NCBI GenBank assembly: GCA_903813345.2
Contig: CAIIXF020000003.1
Span: 18,366,931-18,430,930, forward strand
From: Owenia fusiformis
Taxonomy: Eukaryota; Annelida; Polychaeta; Sabellida; Oweniidae
Reading direction: 5' to 3'
Length of the DNA stretch: 64,000 nucleotides
Part shown: positions 33,110-43,300 of the stretch, piece after piece
Numbering within the stretch: position 1 is the first letter of the stretch
Layout of the letters: every line of letters starts with the position of its first letter
The notes under the pieces: model-generated
Told to the model about the DNA's origin: nothing
Database searches by the model: none
The model's input: the letters and a program-made list of their open reading frames with translations, nothing else
Program-made: the position numbers and the translations under genes

Positions 33110-35660
33110 GAAGATTGAGTCAGGTCAGACAATTCTTGTAGCGTGTCAAAAAGGATTTAGTTTCCAATGCAAAACTACAAAGACTAAATTAACATCAGAG
33201 GACATACTCGATAAACTGGACGACTTAGCTTTAGATTTAGTGAAGGTGGGTAGGCTGTCACATAAATGGCCTCCTCCTCCAAAGCCGTCAAAGTATAGCC
33301 CTCTCGGGGCAATCACGAATCAGCCAACCAGCCAAGTGGAAATGGGTAATAAGGACAAAAAAGCAAATCAGAGCACATCGAAACCAAAATCTAGTATCTT
33401 AGGGTCATTTGTCAGGAAGTTGGGTGGGAGTAGTTCTCCAAAGGACACTACACAATTAACATCGACCTTATCGATGGAAGCAGCGCATGGCAAAGATAAC
33501 CTAATTGCAAGTGGTATTTCCGAGTCTGTTCAAGTACATGAAGATATGCTTGACTTGGTAAGTCTTTCTTCATTTTAAATATTCGTTGGTCATTTGGCGT
33601 TTTAACAAAACTTTTACCATGAGGAATCATCCATTCATCTTTTTGTATTTTATACAGACTGCATTTCAATGCAATCATTATCAAATTAACTAAGTAAATA
33701 ACTTACCGTTAGTAAAAACCGCGTTTTATAGCCTCTGAAAAAGAAAATCTTTTAATGGTATATTATGTACACGTCCTGTATGCATCGCATGTAACAGTGC
33801 GATCAAAGAATGATGTGGAGATCTGGCTTCAATCGGCATACTATTTAGTATTAAAGGTTGCTACTTGTTCGAGTTGACTTTCCAATGATGTATGCTAGGA
33901 ATACTACAAACTTATTCAATAGGGCTTATGATGCATGTTAGGAATACTACAAACTTATTCAATAGGGCTTATGATGCATGTTAGGAATACTACAAACTTA
34001 TTCAATAGGGCTTATGATGCATGCTAGGAGTACTACAAACTTATTCAATAGGGCTTATGATGCATGTTAGGAATACTACAAACTTATTCAATAGGGCTTA
34101 TGATGCATGCTAGGAATACTACAAACTTATTCAATAGGGCTTATGATGCATGTTAGGAATACTACAAACTTATTCAATAGGGCTTATGATGCATGTTAGG
34201 AATACTACAAACTTATTCATTAGGGCTTATGATGCATGCTAGGAATACTACAAACTTATTCAATAGGGCTTATGATGCATGTTAGGAATACTACAAACTT
34301 ATTCAATAGGGCTTATGATGCATGCTAGGAATACTACAAACTTATTCAATAGGGCTTATGATGCATGTTAGGAATACTACAAACTTATTCAATAGGGCTT
34401 ATAATATGGATCACATTAACTGATTAACTGAGGTGTTTGCAATTCTGAAATGACATCTTGGAGAAATGGGATTACTAATTCCGAAGTAATAATTGCTCTA
34501 ATATAGGCTAAATATCTATCTGTTACAGATTGAAAAACTCCCTCCCAGATCCAAGAAGGCTGTTCAGTATCTTCTAGAGTCAATTATATACGATGCACCA
34601 GATGACAAACATGATACAAATACAGCAGGGATATCTTTGGGTTTCCCTCTTGGGACAGATGAACAAAAGATGATCAATGCTTTAGAAACAGAAGTTACAT
34701 CAGCAAAGGAACATAATGCGATGCTTCAAGAAAGATTTAACAAAGTGACAAAAGAAAAGGAGAAATATGAGGAAAGAGTAAACGATTTAGAAGCGGAGGT
34801 TGAAGGACTAAAACAATTACGGGATTCCTTGCAAGAAAAAATTGAATCTGAAGTCACTGATAAAGAAAATATACAAACACAATTGAGCAAAAAAGAAGAA
34901 ATTTGGAGTGACGAAAATTCGGAAAATTCCCATAATATCATGCTAAAGGAACAATACATCGTAGAACTTCAAAGACAAATTACTGACTTAAAAGATAAAA
35001 TCAAGAATTTGGAGAGTACTGGTGATCGTACAAGGAGGGTTTCAGATAAGTTAAATGAAGACATAAATGCGAAAATTAAAGAACTTGATCAGAAAGAAAA
35101 AGAGATTAAAGCATTAGAGCGCGAAAAACAAGACATATCGACCAGGCTTGACAGAGTCTTTAATGATTTGAAGAAACAAGAAGAACTCAACAGGTCCCAA
35201 ACCGCAAAGCATCAGACAGAATTGAATAGATATAACAACAATGAGAAAGCATTGAGTCAAGTCCAAAAAGAATTGTCCGAGTCACGCAACAGTACATGTG
35301 CTCTAAAAGAGAAATATTCAATCTTAGAGAAAGAACATGCGAAACTAAGCAATGACTTGAAAACCCTAGATAACAAGTATAAAGCACAAGACGAAACAAT
35401 TCTGAAATTGAAAAACGAAAATGTAGAGCTTCGCAGAAAAACAGAAAAAATGTTAAAGGTAAGAAACGATGTAATTAATCGGACTGATGTATATATGTAT
35501 TTACTAATACTGTCTGTTGAGATAATTCAGTATCATTATATACTTATTCAAAGTGATTTTAAACTTAATCTTGTTACTAGAAGTTGACTTTTGACTAAAA
35601 TTACTTTTAAACTTTGTATTAAATATATGTTCTTTTGAATTTTAGCAATATTTAGCATAA
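33110..35660 (+). CDS. Coiled-coil protein, 5' exon(s) not found
   Basis: Exons read: 33110-33557, 34529-35458 and a tiny terminal exon 35646-35660. The last two junctions are phase 0 (TTG/GTAAGT to CAG/ATT; AAG/GTAAGA to TTTTAG/CAA). The first exon needs two bases from an upstream exon. At least 463 residues are seen. The first part has IESGQTILVACQKGFSF and LTSEDILDKLDDLALDLV, then a proline/serine-rich stretch (HKWPPPPKPSKYSPL). From about residue 185 to 455 there is a long, highly charged Glu/Lys heptad region, a classic coiled coil (RFNKVTKEKEKYEERVNDLE). The end is MLK-QYLA-stop. The stop TAA overlaps the ATG of the next ORF. The family is not recognised; a cytoplasmic scaffold is a guess. 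An alternative acceptor at 35667/35668 would fuse this protein in frame to the downstream ORF. Confidence 0.7.
33885..34401 (+). repeat. Minisatellite, 43-bp unit, about 12 copies
   Basis: The unit runs gatgcatgttaggaatac then tacaaacttattcaataggg and cttat. Copies are almost identical, differing mostly as atgtt versus atgct. It is inside the intron of the coiled-coil gene. Confidence 0.92.
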
Positions 35661-36667
35661 TGAAGAGTTCGGGTGGGAACATACTGGACGGATTGGTGAG
35701 CAGCGTTGAGTCGTCTATTAAAGATGAGATGCAAACGCGTCAGATTGAAGTACATCAGGTTCCTCCCGAACAGAAAGATGTCCCCACTGTTCTATTTTGT
35801 CTGAAATCATCAAGACTTGGGGTCGATGTGGCGAAAGCTTTAAAACAAGTACAAGGTAAGCAAACGTCCATATACGTTTGATTTAAGGTTCGGGCAGTGC
35901 AACATAAGGTCCCAAGGTACTTAACAGGAAGTGACAAAACAGGAAGTGAAAATACATGTGGATTTTTGAAATTTTTTGAACTAATTATTCACTCTTATAT
36001 TCCTCACTCACATTAAAGGCGAATGTTATCACACCACCGAACAAAGTTTGTAGGGAGATAGAGAAGCCGCCCGTCCATCCGTGTTCTGTTTGACCTTCAG
36101 TCAGTTTCACTAGTTCCGTATATCATTTACATGGCCAGGATTACAATGGGAATGATCAGAATGACCCTAAACATGATGTAATAGCTTTTTCAGCCCTCTG
36201 AAAATGAGACTGAAATAAAGTTCAAAGTTGTACGTTCGGAATGGTTGCCGAACAGAATATTTTGATTTTTTCACAAATGATAGGAATTTGTCATGTTATG
36301 CATCAAGATTTTAGACTACCTCTTCCTCAAATAGACTTGTTATGTTTGCGGAGGAGGGGGCAAGGGCCTTATTCAAAACTACATTCAATCCAGACCCCGT
36401 GTCTAGTATGTTCCCCTAGTGTTATTGTGACCTTTTTATTTTTCAGGGCATGGTACCGTATTGTTGGTTGTTGTTCATCACCAGGCGAGTCACGTTAACT
36501 CTCCAACACCAAGCAAACATATTCTCCCTGAGGCCACGAGAAACCAAGTTAGAGATATCACCGACATCGTATTCTGGAATGGAGCCTTCTACTCTTGTGA
36601 TTTCAACACAAGCGCCATTGAAACATTTGTGAACTATTTGACGAGTGATTGTATCAAAGAAGTGTAG
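35660..36667 (+). CDS. Small alpha/beta-type protein of unknown family, two exons
   Basis: Exons 35660-35855 and 36447-36667; donor CAAG/GTAAGC and acceptor TTTTTCAG/GG keep phase 1, giving 138 residues. Hydrophobic strands alternate with helices: VPTVLFCLKSS, GVDVAKALKQVQ, TVLLVVVHHQ, then DIVFWNGAFYSCDFNTSAI and ETFVNYLTSDCIKEV. This suggests a compact Rossmann- or TIR-like fold, but no signature was recognised. It begins one base inside the stop of the coiled-coil protein (TAATG). It is either a separate product by reinitiation or internal promoter, or the C-terminal domain of a larger protein through an alternative acceptor. A degenerate copy of its last exon lies just downstream. Confidence 0.6.
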
Positions 36668-36714
36668 GTTTATTAACAATTTCACGATCAGGCCACGTCC
36701 AAATTTTACCGTCG

Positions 36715-36815
36715 ATCTTTCGAATTCTTGAATGGAGCATTCTATCATGTGACCTTGTGATTTCAAAACGACATTGCATCACTTACTGAATGATTGCATC
36801 AAAGAAGCGAAAGAC
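36715..36815 (+). pseudogene. Degenerate tandem copy of the preceding terminal exon
   Basis: Matches 36568-36665 (cgaattcttgaatggagcat; cttgtgatttcaa; tgattgcatcaaagaag) with substitutions and several small indels that destroy the frame. A broken relic of a local duplication of a host exon. Confidence 0.7.
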
Positions 36816-37084
36816 AAATATAAGAGAGCATCTGGTGATTTAGAAACAATTGCAACCCAATATTTTCTAGGATCTGCATGAACTTGAGCCTGGTTGAAAA
36901 CTACTAGGTAAAATGAAGACAACCTCAAACCGAAACTTAAGATTATCATGCTTATTTGATATGATGTAAATGTCATTTGTTGGCTGGCATGCATCCACTC
37001 AGTCAGTGCATCATAGACAAATGCCATGAATGTTAATTATCTAAAACGCTATATTTTTTGTAATGATTTATCCGCTAAAACCTA
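36816..37084. other. Intergenic spacer
   Basis: No gene or repeat recognised. Confidence 0.3.
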
Positions 37085-37187
37085 TATTATACAATACACA
37101 TTATATATAAATAAACATTTGCTTTGTATTTGTATTGTGTTAACGTTTGAAACGTTTAGTTAATATCACCGATGAGTTAGCACTAAT

Positions 37188-37375
37188 GACCGGTGTAAAA
37201 GGGTACATGTAGGTGGTCCTATCAAATTTTGGTCCTACTCTCTATTGATTTATATGGTGACCTATACTAATAACAATTATTTTTCTTATTATTTATACAC
37301 AGTCAGGGCCAGTAAGGGCCGTAAGGAAAGGGGACTATAATCCCCAGGGGACCATAATTTCTTTTACACCGGTGT
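37188..37375. mobile_element. MITE with TIR GACCGGTGTAAAA
   Basis: GACCGGTGTAAAAG at the left and CTTTTACACCGGTGTC at the right, about 187 bp. Non-coding, inserted in the olfactomedin relic. Confidence 0.7.
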
Positions 37376-37779
37376 CAGAGTAAATATAGTCTCCCTGAAT
37401 ATATGGTCCGTGGGACCATACACCCTAGGACCATATTTACCTCTTGGGAGAAGGTGTCATGGGAACGATCATGTCATCCTCTTAAAAATAACCTTTACTG
37501 TGACCATTACAATGGTAGCATGCTGATGTTATACGACCTTTTAACTGGTGAAGCCATTAATCGCCAATCCAATCTCAGAGTTGAAAAGATCGACAATCAA
37601 TTCAATCCGTGATGGAAGGTATAGGTATCTGCCATTCTTAGCTGGTGAAAATGGTCTTCCAAATAAATAACTATATGGGCAACTGGGACGCGATAAAGTT
37701 TCATTCGAGCAACGTGATATGCTTTGAAAAAGCATTTGGAAATCAAACTCAGACCTGATGATTTCATTGTACAATTACT

Positions 37780-38207
37780 CAGATGCGAGTAGGTAGTTAC
37801 CAGTTTCACCACCAGGTGGCTGATTCGGGGGAATTAACATGGCAGGGTATTACAAAATTCCCCTAAACCTGAATATGCATCAGTTTTAGTGGTTCACTTT
37901 TCATATTACCTTTATGTATCTGATAGTTATACAAATTAAAATATGTCCAGTAAAAGAAAATATTATCTGCCCAACACAAGAAAATATATTTCACTTTTTT
38001 TGTGGTTTTACAACATGGGGTCTATGGGGAATCTCTCCGACCTAGAAGTCACATTTTCAAAGAAAATTAAATTTTCAACGTTGATAAACTCTTTTCAAAA
38101 CCACATTTCTAACTGTAATTTTACATGTAGATTCCAAATATGACATCAGTTTGACTGAATTGTGAATTTTTAATGACGTAAATCAAAATTATTTCTACTC
38201 GCATCTG
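37780..38207. mobile_element. MITE with TIR CAGATGCGAGTAG
   Basis: 13-bp perfect inverted ends at 37780-37792 and 38195-38207; 428 bp, no coding capacity. The flanks on both sides match the contiguous 3' region of the intact olfactomedin gene, supporting a real insertion. Confidence 0.7.
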
Positions 38208-38235
38208 GGATATTGTTCAGCTTTATACATTTGGT

Positions 38236-38755
38236 CTTATCACACTTTTGAAAAATTTGTTTCTAGAGATTTACGAGTATTTGAATGCCATATAACGTTT
38301 CCAATTTAAAGTTTGATCGACTGTTATTCCAAGAATGTATATGTGGTCAAGTTTTTTTTATTTAAGTAAAGGCTTATATTGTTTGCATTAAATTAATTTT
38401 GCATTAAATCCAGCTAAATATGATATAAATATAAATAGGATATATTTTTTTCTTTAATGTTCTTTCATTCAAGTAAGTTGTATTCGTCCAATTAAATGGT
38501 CAAGATTTTATTGCCATTTTACAAAACATGCTCCAAATGCCGTCCTCGTTCCATGAATTTCCAGACTTGGGACTCTCTAAATGATAATGTCCACACTAAC
38601 AACTCTAGATGCAGTAGAGAGTTTAAACAACAGATTAGAATTCAGAGAAGAGCCATTACACAAGATGTCTGTGAGCATATAGTGGGCAACTTCGCCTGAC
38701 ACATTCATGTTTCCCTCCAGAGACAAGCCCAGCATTTTTGCATATTTTCATAGCC
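38236..38755. other. Spacer
   Basis: AT-rich; a short open frame at 38496-38699 has no recognisable domain. Confidence 0.3.
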
Positions 38756-39610
38756 TACACTCCCCTCCATAAGTTTGGCAACCTTTTTTCCCCCATTGAA
38801 CTACGTGTTAAAGCCTCTTTACCTTTGAATTTTTATTTACTTAACCTGCGATGAAAATACTTATACTATTGATTGAAACGTAATTTAACTTTAATTCCAA
38901 TACCTCAAAATTTTCTCAATTTTTTTCCTCAATTACAATAGGTCGAAAATTGATGATAAATGTGATGAATTTTTGAAAATCGTCATTCCCATGTTAACCA
39001 ATGGGAAATGGTAGGTTTGCCGTAAGTCATATGACAGAATATCCATCCATCCGAGTCCTTGCAAAAAATACAAGTTAGGCAGGCAATTGAATTTGCTAAC
39101 TTTATTTAACAAAAAATTGATATGTTTCTTCAGGTTCAACAAAGTTATAGGGCTTTAAAGTCAAAATTGTTTTTCAAAAAACCTCTCCCATTGAAATAAC
39201 ACAGGAGGCGAAAAATTATTTTCAAAAATGACTTTGAAGCGCTGTAACTTTAATATTCATCAAATAAACTAAACACTTAATGTTCAAAAAAGTTAGACAA
39301 TTCAATTTTCTATATAAAAATATTTTTTGCTGAATCTTTTACTGCAAAGATATCCTGATTTCTGATTTGCCCCGAACCCTCCATTTCCCATTGGATTACA
39401 TGGGAATGACGATTTTCAAAAATTCATCAAATTTATCATCAATTTCCGAGGTAAAATTTGAAGGTATTGGAAATAAAGTCAAGTTACGTTTCCATCAATA
39501 TTATAAGTTATTTCATCGCCGGTTAAGTAAATAAGAATTCAAACGTAAAGAGGCTTTAACACATAGTTCAATGGGGAAAAAAGGTTGCCAAACTTATGGA
39601 GGGGAGTGTA
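38756..39610. mobile_element. Foldback MITE with long terminal inverted repeats
   Basis: Starts TACACTCCCCTCCATAAGTT and ends with its complement at 39610. The arms pair over roughly 190 bp or more (ggcaaccttttttcccc; tgttaaagcctctttac; cgatgaaa.ta.tta). A TA flanks each end, as for Tc1/mariner-related MITEs. No transposase. Confidence 0.82.
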
Positions 39611-40390
39611 TATTAAGACAACCAGAGACATTATATCATTATGTTATTATTAAGTATGTCTCTGGGTCAACCCTTGCTATTGCAGGCGATCCCGAAAAAG
39701 CTGCTGGAAATAAATATGTTGGAATTGGCCACATCCTTTCCCTCTCATTCCTAATCACCCTAATATTGGCGTGATTGTGTAATTGTTGTGTTAACTTGAT
39801 TGCCTAGGGTTTAATATTTCCAATTTGCCGTGATTTTGGGTTTAAATTCAAAAGAATTGAATATATTTCTATTTTATTGCAATAATCCTAAGCCATAATA
39901 AGCAAATGCAATGATATTTTTGGTCACATGATACTGAATCAGCCAATCAAATCACACGATATTAGCAGTGATATAATAATGCATGTTCCATTGGTTGTGC
40001 TTTTATTTGGTTATTGTAACGAAAGATTTCCCAATTCCTAAACTAATTAAGAGCAGGAAAGGAGTTGATGAATTAAATGTTTGAGATCATCGCGTCCTGC
40101 TGCAACAGGATTTAAGTTAGACATTAATTTTTGCATTTCATTCCCAGCAGCAACTTGTCTCCCTATTGTTTGCATTAATGTTAATATATCTAGATGGCTA
40201 TTTTTATGAAACGTTTAATACCATTTGCTGAATAATTACTATTCAACACAAAAATAGAATAAACATTAGTTTTGCATTGTGTTAAAACGTTTGAATCATT
40301 TACCATGATAGAAGTTAATATCGCTGGTGAGTCAGCAAGAGTCAACGACGACGATTAGAAGAGTCTAGCTTGCTCCCATAACTATTCACC
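39611..40390. other. Upstream region of the olfactomedin gene
   Basis: No repeat recognised. 40255-40335 is shared with the broken copy at 37085, so it probably contains conserved promoter or 5' UTR sequence. Confidence 0.4.
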
Positions 40391-43300
40391 ATGTTTTGGC
40401 TCATATGTATCTCCCATATTTTAGTATTGGGGTTAGCGATTGAGTCATACGAGGCAACGGATGGTGGTATGGAGAGGACGAATCAATCCATACCAGGTGA
40501 GTGTCAATGTGTTTATTAACAAACATCGATATTGTATGTGTAATTATGATAAAGTTCAGTCCGACTATGGCATAAAAAGATCCAAGACACAAGTCAGTTA
40601 ACGGCAAGAAAACATTCAATAGGCTTGCAATGTTTTTCACAACCTAAACGTGAACGCGATGCACGTGTATGGGCGATTGGTCATACGTATAGGTTGGCGT
40701 TTCGATTTTATATGCAAGCTTAAACTCCCTATTAATATAGGTAGGGTGTATGAGGACCGAACTGACATGCTTCAAAAAATTAAGATAGTTTTTGAATTTA
40801 ATTGAATAAAAGACCTTACGTGGATACTAACTGATTTAGATTAGGCTTTTATCTAAGGACCAGTCAACTCAACATACACTTGGTTGAGTTGACTGGTCAT
40901 AACCGAAAGTGGATTTATTTCTTTTTCTGATGTTATACAACAGATAGCGTAATGAGCATTTTGCCAGCGGTGGAAGCCATTTTGAAAGACTATACGGAAA
41001 TACGCAAAATCCTTGACAGGGATTACAAGGAGTCCGTTGTCAAGCAGAGGTTCAAACTCGTCGCACTAATGGCAAAGTTCATAAAGGTATCATTAGTGAA
41101 ATGAAATTGTATCTGCCCAAAATACCTAAATCTCCTTATTGCTTCTCTTGGTCTTCTCAAAGTTTTTAATTTAATTTAACTTTTGTAAGCCATTTGCAAC
41201 AACTCACCAGGTTGTGCCAATTTGCATTGTCATGTTTAAGCATTATTCTCATTATTGTTGTTATGGACTTGTCAATGATGTCAATGATAATATTGATCAT
41301 TTATGTACTTCAGGAAAAATCCTTTTTGTTGGCTTCCCAAGAGAAGGACAGTGTCGTAAAAAAGAATATATGGAACTTAAGGTCGATTATAGTAAAGCAA
41401 CTCCTACCTGTTGCAAACAAACTTAGCAAGTCCAAGAAAGGTAGGCGTCAGTATTTGGTTAAATTGAACTCGGCGATTGACTCAATAAAGAAGTGGTCAA
41501 TTAAGTATGCTCATGGTATGTGCTTTACCGATGGCGATGATGGTGGCAAGGATAAAGACAAGGATGATGTTAATTCTCATCTTAAAGGTAAACAAATAAA
41601 TCAGATTGTCTTCACATCGATGGAGGTATATTTGATTAAAAGCTACATCTACAAAAGTCCTAATGACTACTAGATACGTATAGGATATACAGCATATAGC
41701 TGCTTTTTATACGGCAAAACTTTGCAACCCTTACCCCAACCCTAAAAGGTAGGGTAAAAACAATCTCTAAAATCAAATATAAACTCTATAGTACTTTTTA
41801 AAGGTGGAAATAAAACAGTATGATGCACCTTGTCTTTGCAGGTAAATGTGAAAAGTTATACATCAAGAGTATCAATAAACCTGTGATTCAGCCACATAGG
41901 TCGTACATTTACGCAGTTGGTACTTGGTTGAGAGACGCTTCTGATGAATTGTTCACAAAGGTCTACGCCATCGACAAAATTGGAGATCTAGCAAGGCCTG
42001 GATCTAAAGATCTCAGGTACAACTTCTATAATCTGGAATTATTACACCAAAAGTAGTGCGAAATGGACTTTTCACGCGTTGGCATAAAGTTTTGATGACA
42101 TTTAAAGACATAGTTCCTCTTTCACATATATTATCTCATGGAAATGGGCATACCAGCGCAAAGATCTTTGTTCCGTGGTGGAGAAAAGCCATCAAACATT
42201 GTCTGAAGAGCAGATTTATCTCCGTAATTCTACTTTTAACATGGCGACCTTGACCTTGAAAAAATATAGCCATTTGGGCGATAATAGGTGATTCAAAAGT
42301 GAAAATGAGTGCTTTTTTCGTAGTTTTACTTTGACCAATCCTAGAAAAAAATCGAAGTGGTAAACCTACCCCCAATTTTTGATATTTTTGTCGTTTAGAA
42401 GTGTCCTAAATGATATCAAAGTTTAAGAAAATTTGTATGTCTAGAAATATTTTATAAATTAGTGCCAATATGGTGGGTTTGGGTGCTTTTTTGCTCTAAT
42501 TTTTTACCCCATTTCTACGGTTGCCATGGCAACTATAAGGCTTTGGTAACCATGCCAACTTGATTTTTGAAGGACGTCCACCTGATAGTAGTTGGGCCAA
42601 GTTTGATGGAAAATGGGCCTGGTTTGATATGCTGGCAGTGAGGTTGATTGTGGCATGTAGTAAAACGGCAAAACAATGGTGGAGTCATACCATTATTTTG
42701 CCGCATTTTGATGCTTAAAGATGTTGATTTAAGAGCAAAAAAGGCTCCAAAACTTAATGAAACATGTAGTTTGGATGTTCATTTATGTCTGTGGATTATA
42801 TTTTATACCACAAACACTTTATAAATACCTGAAAGGACGATTCTCGGTTTGGAGAACGAAGTTCATCAATCTAAATGAGCATTATCCCTGCTTCGGACAC
42901 ATTTGATTTTTTTACATAATATAGATTTGAATGTCTTCTTTTAAATAGTCATAATTTAATTTGGGTAATATTTCTAGATTTTTCGCAAAAAAATATTAGC
43001 GTAGTACACTGATGAACTTCTTTCCCTAAATCGAGACTTGTATTTTATTGAATCGGTCTAATTGAGCGTTATCCCTGCTTCAGACCAATTTGTTATTTTT
43101 ACATCTTGTAGATTTAAATGTCCTCTTTTGAATATTCATAGTTTAATTTGGGTAATATTTCTATATTTTTCATGAAAAAAATTATTAGCCCAGGAGACTG
43201 TTCTCCAAACCGAGAATCGTCCTTTGCAATAAAAGTGCCCAAAAATTGTTGTTTCGAAATTCCCCATTTTTCCTGTATCGCGCTAGTCACGTGACCATTA

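Larger units (their letters stand above)
37085..38235 (+). pseudogene. Broken olfactomedin gene copy
   Basis: 37085-37187 resembles the region just upstream of the intact olfactomedin gene (about 40255-40335: gttaatatcaccgatgagt versus gttaatatcgctggtgagt). 37440-37779 matches its last exon (cctttactgtgaccattaca; aatggtagcatg; aaagtttcattcgag; gcatttggaaatc) but has lost about 360 bp of the middle and shows frame breaks. 38208-38235 resembles the 3' flank (gttcagctttata). Exons 1-4 are gone. Two MITEs (37188-37375 and 37780-38207) interrupt it. Confidence 0.8.

Noticed and set aside
37110-37115. AATAAA as polyadenylation signal for the 35660-36667 ORF
   Set aside because: It lies in sequence shared with the 5' flank of the olfactomedin gene, so it more likely belongs to that duplicated block.
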